This document shows positions 1 through 8,430 of a stretch of DNA of 64,000 nucleotides, one piece after another (position 1 is the first letter of the stretch; each line of letters starts with the position of its first letter). The notes under the pieces are model-generated. The model made no database searches, was not told the origin of the DNA, and was given only the letters and a program-made list of their open reading frames with translations. The translations under genes were made by a program, and so were the position numbers. Origin of the DNA: Arthrobacter sp. FW305-BF8 (GTDB lineage Bacteria > Actinomycetota > Actinomycetes > Actinomycetales > Micrococcaceae); contig NZ_CP084561.1 in NCBI RefSeq assembly GCF_021789315.1, forward strand, positions 4,402,001 to 4,466,000. The letters run 5' to 3'.

Positions 1-1
1 C

Positions 2-571
2 ACGCTGCACGGCGTTGCTGATGCGCGCCTCCAGGACGGTGCGGGGAGTTGGCCGGCGGGGATCAGCACGCAGCTGCAGGCCACCCGCAACATGGTTTCC
101 TCCCTCCTGCCTGCACTGGAGGAACCGGCAAGGCGCATCGAAGCCGAACTTAGTGCATTGCTGCTTAACGGCCAGCCCGGCCACGTGCTGGTGCACGGCG
201 ACTTCTCGCCCGATCAGGTGCTGGTGGGGGGTTCGGAGGTGCGCCTTATTGACTTCGACCGGGCGCACGCCGGGACGGCCGAGGCCGACCTGGGATCGTT
301 CGCCGCGGCGGAAGAGACGGTTCTGCCTGCGGCCGGCGGCGCTCCTGGTGGAAATAGACCTGCCCGCGGTGCATCTGCCGGCGGCCCCAAAACCGCCGGT
401 CTTGTGGACGGCTACCTCCAGGCGGGCGGGCGCTTCACTCAATCCGGGGTGGATGCCTGGGCGGCCTTCCGGCTCTTCAACAGCAGCGTTGACCCCTTCC
501 GCGACCGGTCCCCGGAATGGGCAGCAGACATGTCATGGCATCTCAGCAGGGCAAGGGCGCTGATCCCATGA
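2..571 (+). CDS. Aminoglycoside phosphotransferase-like protein, C-terminal part (5' end outside window)
   Basis: The reading frame is open from the window edge, so the start is missing; 189 residues remain. The Brenner-type catalytic motif VHGDFSPDQVL followed by RLIDFDRA is the HxDxxxxN / D-x-D signature of APH/choline-kinase-like phosphotransferases; here the usual Asn is replaced by Gln (HGDFSPDQ). The stop overlaps the next gene's ATG (ATGA at 568-571), so the two are translationally coupled. Between about 317 and 391 the frame encodes Gly/Ala/Pro-rich text with many T/A third bases, while the next frame has high GC3 and a normal-looking peptide (LLVEIDLPAVHLPAAPK). This suggests a pair of compensating frameshifts or sequence errors. 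Substrate unknown; a sugar or other small-molecule kinase role is only inferred from the family. Confidence 0.75.
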   Translation, partial: TLHGVADARLQDGAGSWPAGISTQLQATRNMVSSLLPALEEPARRIEAELSALLLNGQPGHVLVHGDFSPDQVLVGGSEVRLIDFDRAHAGTAEADLGSFAAAEETVLPAAGGAPGGNRPARGASAGGPKTAGLVDGYLQAGGRFTQSGVDAWAAFRLFNSSVDPFRDRSPEWAADMSWHLSRARALIP

Positions 572-1677
572 ACTGGCATCCTCCTGTCCCCCGCCGCGTG
601 ACCGACGCCGCAGGCGGCGTCTGGTCCGTCCAGCGTGCATGGCCCGAAATGGCGGCAGGCCGCTATGTCCTTGAGGTCCGCAAACCGGGCTGGCCGGGTG
701 TCCTGGCGGGACGCTTCGCCGAGGGCCGGTTCGACCCGGTCACGGTGACTGACCGCCGCCTGCCCGCCCTCGCCGCAGAGTCAGCCAAAGGCGAAGTCGT
801 GGTTCACCGTGCCCACAGGCGCGCCGTGCTGCGCACCCCAGCCGGCTACGTCAAGGTGCTTCCGCCGGGGTGGGCGCCAACTGCGGCTGCCAGTCACACT
901 ATTGCCGCCGCTCCCTTGGCCGCGGCCGGGTTTAACACGCCCCGACTCATTACCGCAGGGCGGGACGTCCTGGTCTTCAGTGCCGTCCCCGGCCGCTCCT
1001 TCTACGAGCTCGGCCAAGACAGGACCGGAATCACGGACGCGTTCTATGCCGCCAAGTGGGCCGAGTGGCAGCGGGCGTGGACTGAGACCGTGGCCAGCGC
1101 GAGCAGTCCGGCATTCCGGACGGACTTGGAGCGGCTTCCGCTGCACGATGCGGAGGAAGAAGCCGTCAGCATGCGGCGGTGGATCGACCACTGGCTGCAC
1201 CACAGCGAGGGCATTGCCGAAGCCGCCAAGGCACGCGCTGCCCTGATGGTGCAGGCGGATGCAGTCACAGCGGGCCTCCTCGCCCAACCCCGGGACCCCC
1301 TGGGTTGGGCTCATGGAGACCTGCACGAGAAGCAAATGCTCGGCACAGACCACCCGGGCGCCCCGGGCCTGCTGGATTTCGACGAGTCCTGCCGGGCCGA
1401 GGCTGCCCTGGACCTGGCCAACTTGGACGTGCACGTGGAACTCAGGTGGCGGCAACACCTGCTCAGCACCGGCCGGTACATCATCGCCCACGCCAGCATC
1501 ATGTCCGCGGCCGAACGCCTAGATGTCAGCCCCGGCAGGCTTGACGCCTATTGCGCGTCAGCACGCCTACGGCTGGCCTGCCTGTACTCGTTCCGCCCGA
1601 TATGGGGACCGCGGCCAGCTTCGTATCCGACGTCCCTGGTTGCGGCTCATCCGGAACAGACACGGTTTGGAACCTGA
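568..1677 (+). CDS. APH-family phosphotransferase
   Basis: A 369-residue kinase-like protein. The C-terminal half has GWAHGDLHEKQML (catalytic loop, His-Gly-Asp) and GLLDFDESC (metal-binding Asp), typical of the aminoglycoside/choline/homoserine kinase fold. The N-terminal 120 residues would carry the nucleotide-binding beta sheet. I place the start at the ATG at 568, which overlaps the TGA of the preceding phosphotransferase; an in-frame start at 517 exists but would lie inside that gene. The downstream UDP-glucose dehydrogenase begins one base after the stop codon, so three genes form a tight operon. The pairing of two kinases with a nucleotide-sugar dehydrogenase suggests sugar activation or glycan synthesis. 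That link is inference; resistance to aminoglycosides is not supported. Confidence 0.8.
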   Translation: MNWHPPVPRRVTDAAGGVWSVQRAWPEMAAGRYVLEVRKPGWPGVLAGRFAEGRFDPVTVTDRRLPALAAESAKGEVVVHRAHRRAVLRTPAGYVKVLPPGWAPTAAASHTIAAAPLAAAGFNTPRLITAGRDVLVFSAVPGRSFYELGQDRTGITDAFYAAKWAEWQRAWTETVASASSPAFRTDLERLPLHDAEEEAVSMRRWIDHWLHHSEGIAEAAKARAALMVQADAVTAGLLAQPRDPLGWAHGDLHEKQMLGTDHPGAPGLLDFDESCRAEAALDLANLDVHVELRWRQHLLSTGRYIIAHASIMSAAERLDVSPGRLDAYCASARLRLACLYSFRPIWGPRPASYPTSLVAAHPEQTRFGT

Positions 1678-1678
1678 C

Positions 1679-3085
1679 ATGATCAATTTCCCAACACGGG
1701 GCCCGGGCGGACTTTCCCTTTCCGTCCTGGGGACGGGCTATCTTGGCGCAACGCATGCCGTCTGCATGGCCTTGCTGGGGCGCCGGGTGGTAGGGATCGA
1801 CGTCGACAGCGACAAGATCCGTCTACTGTCGGCCGGAGAGCTGCCGTTCTACGAGCCGGGACTGAAAAAACTGCTGCGCCGGATGCTGGAGACCGGCAGG
1901 CTGAGCTTCACCACGGACTTCGCGGCAGCGAGGGGCGCTGATATCCATTTCCTCTGCGTCGGCACGCCGCAGGAGCCCGATTCGCCGGCCGCTGATCTCC
2001 ATTTTGTATATGCCGCCGTTGCCGGGCTCGCACCGTACCTCGACCGGGAGTGCCTCGTCGCCGGCAAGTCCACGGTCCCGATCGGCACTGCGGAACGCCT
2101 CACCTCGTTCCTGCAGCAAAACGCTCCGGCCGGCGCGGGTGTTGAACTCGCCTGGAACCCGGAGTTCCTGCGGGAGGGGCACGCGGTAGAGGACACGCTG
2201 CATCCGGACCGGCTGGTTTTCGGCGTGGCCTCCGAGCAGGCCCGCGCGCTCCTCGCCGCCTGCTACGCGCCGGTCATCCGGGGCGGCACTCCGGTGGTGG
2301 TGACGGATCTAGCCACCGCCGAACTGGTGAAGGCCGCGGCGAATTCCTTCCTGGCCACCAAGATCTCCTACATTAACGCGATGGCCGAGATCTGCGAAGC
2401 CACCGGTGCCGACGTCAGCCAGCTCGCTACAGCCCTCTCCTATGACAGCCGCATTGGCGGCCGGTTCCTCAAACCCGGCCTCGGCTTTGGCGGGGGCTGC
2501 CTGCCCAAAGACATCCGGGCGTTCACGCACCGGGCCAGGGAACTCGGCGTCGGGCAGGCTGTGGGGTTCCTCCAGGAAGTGGACGCCATTAACCAACGGC
2601 GCCGCCAGCGCACCGTGGATCTCATCACCGAAATGGCGTGCGGGGACCTGTCCGGGGTCCGCGTCACCGTCCTGGGCGCCGCGTTCAAACCGGATTCGGA
2701 CGACGTACGGGATGCCCCGGCGCTGGACGTTGCCCGCATGCTGCACCAAGCCGGGGCGAAGGTCACCGTGTTTGACCCCAAGGCCATGGACAACGCGCGG
2801 CGCAGCTACCCGGACCTGGCCTATGCCGAGACCCTCGAGGCCGCCGTGACCGGGGCGGAGATCGTGGCGCTCCTGACCGAATGGGACCTGTTCCGCCGCG
2901 CCGATCCGGCCGCGCTCGGCGCTCTGGTGCAGCTGCGGAACATCGTGGACGGCCGGCACGCGCTGGACGCCGAAGCGTACCGCGCCGCCGGCTGGGACTA
3001 CCGCGCACTCGGCGCCCCCAGCCGGCTGCCGGTGCGTGGTTCACAGGGGCAGGTACTGGTTGGGCAGGTGGCGCAAGAGGCGTAG
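1679..3085 (+). CDS. ugd: UDP-glucose 6-dehydrogenase
   Basis: Oxidises UDP-glucose to UDP-glucuronate with two NAD+ in the cytoplasm, supplying uronic acid for polysaccharide. The 468-residue protein has the usual order: N-terminal Rossmann domain with GTGYLG near residues 18-23, central helical domain, and C-terminal UDP-binding domain. The catalytic cysteine is in GFGGGCLPKD (Cys274), and the NPEFLREG motif (about 160) is typical. The ATG at 1679 follows the upstream TGA by one base; an in-frame start at 1523 would sit inside the preceding gene and adds residues that do not look like the family. UDP-N-acetylmannosamine or GDP-mannose dehydrogenases are alternatives, but the motif context fits Ugd best. 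Confidence 0.9.
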   Translation: MINFPTRGPGGLSLSVLGTGYLGATHAVCMALLGRRVVGIDVDSDKIRLLSAGELPFYEPGLKKLLRRMLETGRLSFTTDFAAARGADIHFLCVGTPQEPDSPAADLHFVYAAVAGLAPYLDRECLVAGKSTVPIGTAERLTSFLQQNAPAGAGVELAWNPEFLREGHAVEDTLHPDRLVFGVASEQARALLAACYAPVIRGGTPVVVTDLATAELVKAAANSFLATKISYINAMAEICEATGADVSQLATALSYDSRIGGRFLKPGLGFGGGCLPKDIRAFTHRARELGVGQAVGFLQEVDAINQRRRQRTVDLITEMACGDLSGVRVTVLGAAFKPDSDDVRDAPALDVARMLHQAGAKVTVFDPKAMDNARRSYPDLAYAETLEAAVTGAEIVALLTEWDLFRRADPAALGALVQLRNIVDGRHALDAEAYRAAGWDYRALGAPSRLPVRGSQGQVLVGQVAQEA

Positions 3086-3137
3086 CGGGCGTCCGGTACG
3101 TCCCCCGCTCTTGGGTGATGCCTTATTGGGTGATGCT

Positions 3138-3344
3138 CTAGAGTGCCGGGTCCGGCGTTCCTGCTGACTTGCTGCGGGTGTCCATCAGGCGCAGCTGCAG
3201 TTTCGCTTCTGCTTCCCGGCGCCGTTTGGCCCGCTCGCGCATCTGCCGTGTGGCCTCGGAGCCTTCGGAGTGGATCAGTCCGGCCGTTCTATTGCGGGGA
3301 GCGCCACCGCCGGAGGGTGCCGCCGCCATAAGTTCTTCGCTCAT
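3138..3344 (-). CDS. Small basic hypothetical protein
   Basis: A 68-residue reading frame convergent with ugd. It has GC-rich third positions and a strongly charged, probably helical C-terminal half (QMRERAKRRREAEAKLQLRL). The ATG at 3344 is preferred to a TTG two codons upstream. There is no clear Shine-Dalgarno sequence, no recognised domain and no signal peptide. It could be a real small cytoplasmic or nucleic-acid-associated protein, or a chance frame. No function is proposed. Confidence 0.45.
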   Translation of the reverse strand: MSEELMAAAPSGGGAPRNRTAGLIHSEGSEATRQMRERAKRRREAEAKLQLRLMDTRSKSAGTPDPAL

Positions 3345-3350
3345 GCCCAA

Positions 3351-3715
3351 TGGTCACATGAGCGTGATCTGGCGGGAAGATCCGTGACCGGATCGAAACC
3401 TGGCGGCGTTCATAAGGGCCGGCGGCGTTTTGGGAAGGCGCCCCGGGCTCGTAAGGATCGCTCTCCGGGGCTCGTGCCGTCGGCCCCACCTTTATTTTAC
3501 GAGCGCGGAGCTCCGTGAAACAGGGGTTTTTTCGGTTTCCCGGCTGCGATATTTCCACCCAGCATCCGAAAGCGGCCGGGGACCCGGCAAGTCTGCACTG
3601 CTTTGATCGGGAGCCACAGGGGCCGCCCCCGGAAATCCGCCGGGACTCCCCGGCCAAGCGCATCAGGACGCGGCCAGCACTTTCATTTCGGAAATTTCCG
3701 ACATATTCTACAACC
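3351..3715. other. Intergenic region between small minus-strand gene and ArsR gene
   Basis: This 365-bp stretch holds the divergent control region of the minus-strand small gene and the ArsR gene. Apart from the ArsR promoter and palindrome near its right end, it has an A/T-rich patch around 3490-3535 and a GGAGCTCC palindrome near 3507. I see no RNA gene or convincing additional coding frame. Confidence 0.4.
3681..3715 (+). promoter_or_regulatory. ArsR promoter with 14-bp palindromic operator; leaderless start
   Basis: A perfect 14-bp palindrome TCGGAAATTTCCGA lies at 3688-3701. A TANNNT-type -10 (TATTCT) at 3704-3709 is followed by exactly six bases and then the GTG start codon at 3716, so the predicted +1 is the G of GTG and the mRNA would be leaderless. 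The palindrome fills the -35/-10 spacer, the place where an ArsR-family dimer would block its own transcription. The -35 is weak. Autoregulation is inferred. Confidence 0.6.
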
Positions 3716-4039
3716 GTGCCTACCGACATCTTCGGCGCCCTGGCCAACCCGGCACGGCGCACCATTCTGGACGAGCTCCGCAACGGGCCGCGGACGGCGG
3801 GCGACCTCACGGGGCTGCTCGAGCAGAGCCGCTCCGCAGCATCGGAGCACCTCGCCGTGCTCCGCGAGGCCGGGCTCATCCGGGAAGAGCGGCGAGGACG
3901 GCACCGGGTGTATCACCTTCAGGCCGCCGGCCTGGCCGAGGTGGGCGGTTGGCTGAAGCGTTACGAGCACTACTGGAACCAGCGCTTCGATGCGCTGGGC
4001 AACCTACTGGACGAACTATCGGAAGAAGAGAACCCATGA
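3716..4039 (+). CDS. ArsR-family winged-helix regulator
   Basis: A 107-residue ArsR/SmtB-type regulator. The sequence DIFGALANPARRTILDEL, the HTH segment SRSAASEHLAVLREAGLI and the wing RRGRHRVYHL are characteristic. No CxC metal site is visible, so this is the subgroup that pairs with SRPBCC proteins rather than the metal-sensing type. I start at GTG 3716 because it follows a -10 element with six-base spacing and removes a 67-residue unrelated N-terminal extension. The stop overlaps the ATG of the SRPBCC gene (ATGA at 4036-4039). A perfect palindrome upstream suggests autoregulation. Ligand unknown. Confidence 0.85.
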   Translation: MPTDIFGALANPARRTILDELRNGPRTAGDLTGLLEQSRSAASEHLAVLREAGLIREERRGRHRVYHLQAAGLAEVGGWLKRYEHYWNQRFDALGNLLDELSEEENP

Positions 4040-4449
4040 CCGACAACACGATCCGCCTCACCCGCCACTTCCCGCACGCGCCGGAGGCAGTCTGGAAGGC
4101 ACTCACCACGCCGGAACTGCTCGCGCGCTGGTGGGCGAGTGGCGACATTGCTCCCGTCGCCGGGCACCGGTTCACCTTGGACATGGGCGCCTGGGGCGCC
4201 CAGCAGTGCGAAGTCCTCAGCGTCGACCCCGACACCTCCATCAGCTTCCTCTTCGCCGAAGGCGGCCTGGACACCACCGTCACCTGGACTCTTGAGGCCG
4301 TGGAAGACGGAACCGTACTGCATCTCGAGCACGCAGGCTTCCAACTGGATACCCCGATGGGCCAGCAGGCCTTCGAGGGCATGGGCAACGGCTGGCCCGG
4401 CGTACTGTCCCGGATCGACGGCGTCCTCATCGACGCAGCGCGGGCGTAA
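4036..4449 (+). CDS. SRPBCC (AHSA1-type) domain protein
   Basis: A 137-residue START/AHSA1-like protein. The typical opening TRHFPHAPEAVWKALTTPELLARWWA, a central beta sheet, and the C-terminal helix GNGWPGVLSRIDGVL form the hydrophobic-ligand cavity fold. The start ATG at 4036 overlaps the ArsR stop. ArsR-SRPBCC pairs are very common in actinobacteria, and the SRPBCC member is usually assumed to bind a small hydrophobic ligand; no catalytic function can be read from the sequence. A strong terminator follows, so the two genes form a closed operon. Confidence 0.85.
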   Translation: MTDNTIRLTRHFPHAPEAVWKALTTPELLARWWASGDIAPVAGHRFTLDMGAWGAQQCEVLSVDPDTSISFLFAEGGLDTTVTWTLEAVEDGTVLHLEHAGFQLDTPMGQQAFEGMGNGWPGVLSRIDGVLIDAARA

Positions 4450-4482
4450 CACCCGACGGCAAAAATACAGACCACACACATC

Positions 4483-4517
4483 AGAAAGGGCCGGCACGTC
4501 GAGTGCCGGCCCTTTCT
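4483..4517 (+). terminator. Intrinsic terminator after SRPBCC gene
   Basis: A perfect 15-bp stem (AGAAAGGGCCGGCAC with its complement), loop GTCGA, ends the ArsR-SRPBCC operon. The T tract is short. Confidence 0.8.
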
Positions 4518-4583
4518 GCGCTTCCGTGCTGGCTCCAGAACTGCGCCATCGCCTGCGCTGTCCTTCCACGCTGACCGCTCCCC

Positions 4584-4649
4584 TTGACTACCCCACCACT
4601 CCTTCCCTACACTTTTCATAAAGCAGAATCTAAATTCCACAAAGCGGAA
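4584..4649 (+). promoter_or_regulatory. Promoter of the glyoxylate operon with two tandem IclR-like boxes
   Basis: TTGACT (4584-4589) and TACACT (4608-4613) are separated by 18 bp, a good housekeeping promoter. Immediately downstream are two related 15-mers, TTTCATAAAGCAGAA (4614-4628) and TTCCACAAAGCGGAA (4635-4649). They match at 12 of 15 positions and lie 21 bp apart, two helical turns. The second is a near-perfect inverted repeat (TTCCRC-NNN-GYGGAA), a form used by IclR-family repressors. Overlap with the transcription start implies repression, probably relieved by glyoxylate or an allantoin intermediate. The regulator is not adjacent. Confidence 0.65.
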
Positions 4650-4710
4650 ACGGTAAAGAAGCCGAGAAGCAGGGAAGATAGATCAAAGCCCCTCCCCGGA
4701 AGGACCTACG

Positions 4711-5511
4711 ATGACGTACACAGTGAACTGCTCCATCCTCCTGACGGAGCTGCCCCTGCTCGAGCGCCCCGCGGCCGCGAAGGCGGCCGGATTTGACGCC
4801 GTCGAATTCTGGTGGCCCTTTGAGAGCTCTGTCCCTTCCGACGCCGAGACCACGGCTTTCGAGCGCGCCATCACCGACGCCGGCGTCCAGCTCTCCGGCC
4901 TGAACTTCAACGCCGGCAACATGCCCGGCGGCGACCGTGGCCTGGTCTCCTGGAAGGGCCGCTGCTCCGAGTTCAAGGACAACATCGACGTCGTCGCCGG
5001 CATCGGCGAGCGCCTCGGCTGCACCGCCTTCAATGCCCTCTACGGCAACCGCCAGGAGGAATTCAGCCCGGAGGAGCAGGACGAACTCGCAGCCAAGAAC
5101 CTGGCCGCGGCAGCCGAGGGCGTGGCCCGCATCGGCGGCACCGTCCTCCTCGAACCCGTCAGCGGAGCCCCGCGTTACCCGCTCCTCAAGGCCCAGGATG
5201 CGCTCGACGTGATCGCCAGGGTCAAGGCGGAATCCGGCGCCCAGAACATCAAACTACTCGCGGACTTCTACCACCTGGCCGTCAACGGGGACGACGTCGC
5301 CGCGGTCATCGAGAACCACGCCAAGGACTTCGGCCACATCCAGATTGCCGACAACCCCGGCCGCGGGGCTCCCGGAACCGGTGAGCTTCCCCTCGGCGAG
5401 TGGATCGCCCGCAGCCGAGAACTAGGCTACGACGGCTACATCGGCCTCGAATACAAGGAACCGCAGGAATCCGCCTTCAGCTGGGCGATCCGCGAACACG
5501 CCGCATCCTAG
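4711..5511 (+). CDS. hyi: Hydroxypyruvate isomerase
   Basis: Interconverts hydroxypyruvate and tartronate semialdehyde, allowing carbon from glyoxylate or hydroxypyruvate to enter the glycerate pathway. The 266-residue protein has the AP-endonuclease-2-like TIM barrel of Hyi, with acidic metal ligands in VLLEPVSG (about residue 150) and IGLEYKEP near the C-terminus, and the family phrase LNFNAGNMPGGDRGL. A GGAAGGA ribosome site precedes the ATG. It is the first gene of the operon hyi-glxR-gcl-glxK-allB, which directly explains its role. Length is normal for the family. Confidence 0.9.
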   Translation: MTYTVNCSILLTELPLLERPAAAKAAGFDAVEFWWPFESSVPSDAETTAFERAITDAGVQLSGLNFNAGNMPGGDRGLVSWKGRCSEFKDNIDVVAGIGERLGCTAFNALYGNRQEEFSPEEQDELAAKNLAAAAEGVARIGGTVLLEPVSGAPRYPLLKAQDALDVIARVKAESGAQNIKLLADFYHLAVNGDDVAAVIENHAKDFGHIQIADNPGRGAPGTGELPLGEWIARSRELGYDGYIGLEYKEPQESAFSWAIREHAAS

Positions 5512-5551
5512 TCCCCACCCGCACAACAAAGACTTCAGAAAGAGAACCATC

Positions 5552-6430
5552 ATGAGCAACGTTGCAGTCATCGGACTCGGAATCATGGGCCTGCCCATGG
5601 CCATCAACCTCGTCAAGGCCGGCCACACCGTCACCGGCTTCAACCGCAGCCAGGACAAGATCGACAAGCTCGTCTCCGAAGGCGGCAAGGGCGCCTCCAG
5701 CATCGCCGACGCCGTCAAGGACGCCGACGTCGTCATCACCATGGTGCCGGACTCCCCCGACGTCGAAGGCGTCGTCAGCGGCGCGGACGGTGTCTTCGCC
5801 AACGCCAAGCAGGGCACCCTCTGGATTGACGCGTCCAGCATCCGCCCCGACGTCGCCAAGCGCCTGTCAGACGATGCAACCGCAGCGGGCATCCGTCCCC
5901 TCGATGCCCCGGTTTCCGGCGGCGAACAGGGTGCCATCGACGCCATCCTCTCCATCATGGTCGGCGGCGAGAAGGCCGACTTCGAGGCAGCGCAGGACGT
6001 CCTGAACGCCGTCGGCAAGACCATCGTCTACGTCGGCCCCTCCGGCTCCGGCCAGACCGTCAAGGCAGCCAACCAGCTGATCGTCGCGGTCAACATCGAG
6101 GTCCTCGGCGAAGCCATCGCGTTCCTTGAGGCCTATGGCGTGGACACCGACGCCGCCCTCAAGGTCCTCGGCGGCGGCCTGGCCGGCTCCAAGGTCCTGG
6201 ACCAGAAGGGCCAGAAGATGCTGGACCGCAACTTCGACCCCGGCTTCCGCCTCGCCCTGCACCACAAGGACCTCGGCATCGTCACCTCCGCCGCCCGCGA
6301 AGCCAACGTCTCCATCCCGCTCGGCGCCGTCGTCGCCCAGCTCGTCGCCGCCACCGTCAACCAGGGCGACGGCGGCCTGGACCACTCGGGACTTTTCAAG
6401 CAGGTCCTGCAGCTCTCCGGCCGGGAGTAA
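5552..6430 (+). CDS. glxR: 2-hydroxy-3-oxopropionate (tartronate semialdehyde) reductase
   Basis: Reduces tartronate semialdehyde to D-glycerate using NAD(P)H. The 292-residue beta-hydroxyacid dehydrogenase has the N-terminal dinucleotide motif GLGIMG (residues 8-13), the substrate-binding DAPVSGGEQGA segment (about 120) and the catalytic lysine region GQTVKAANQL (about 170). It lies 40 bp downstream of hyi and receives tartronate semialdehyde made by Gcl. A long inverted repeat separates it from gcl, so the distal genes may be expressed at a different level. 3-hydroxyisobutyrate dehydrogenase is a related alternative, but the context settles the call. Confidence 0.92.
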   Translation: MSNVAVIGLGIMGLPMAINLVKAGHTVTGFNRSQDKIDKLVSEGGKGASSIADAVKDADVVITMVPDSPDVEGVVSGADGVFANAKQGTLWIDASSIRPDVAKRLSDDATAAGIRPLDAPVSGGEQGAIDAILSIMVGGEKADFEAAQDVLNAVGKTIVYVGPSGSGQTVKAANQLIVAVNIEVLGEAIAFLEAYGVDTDAALKVLGGGLAGSKVLDQKGQKMLDRNFDPGFRLALHHKDLGIVTSAAREANVSIPLGAVVAQLVAATVNQGDGGLDHSGLFKQVLQLSGRE

Positions 6431-6431
6431 A

Positions 6432-6494
6432 GAGTTTTTGTCCAGATAATCGGCCCTTAAGGCCCTTTAGCGGCCATTATCTGGACAAAAACTC
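6432..6494. repeat. 19-bp perfect inverted repeat between glxR and gcl
   Basis: The arms 6432-6450 (GAGTTTTTGTCCAGATAAT) and 6476-6494 are exact reverse complements around a 25-bp GGCC-rich centre. The transcript would form a strong hairpin two bases after the glxR stop. It could be an attenuator or mRNA-end stabiliser between operon halves. Its AT-containing arms differ from the usual GC-rich terminators here, so it may instead be a dispersed palindromic element. Confidence 0.75.
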
Positions 6495-6517
6495 CCACCA
6501 ACAGCAGGACTCGAGAA

Positions 6518-6543
6518 CCGCCGTCGTACTTCAACGACGGCGG
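6518..6543 (+). other. Second hairpin ahead of gcl
   Basis: CCGCCGTCGT (6518-6527) and ACGACGGCGG (6534-6543) form a perfect 10-bp stem with a six-base loop, 64 bp before the gcl start. Together with the larger repeat upstream it could set the relative expression of gcl-glxK-allB or mark a processing site. Confidence 0.55.
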
Positions 6544-6607
6544 CTCCCCCAGCACACCCAAAATCCGCCCCGAACCGGGCAAAACACAGACTTTTTAGGA
6601 GCACACC

Positions 6608-8386
<1,779 letters not shown>

Positions 8387-8430
8387 CAACCTGCAGGACT
8401 GGCAGGCACCGTACCGAAGATAGGCAAGCA

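Noticed and set aside
568..1677. Aminoglycoside resistance gene
   Set aside because: The APH-like fold is shared by many metabolic kinases; operon context with ugd favours sugar metabolism and no resistance-specific motif is evident.
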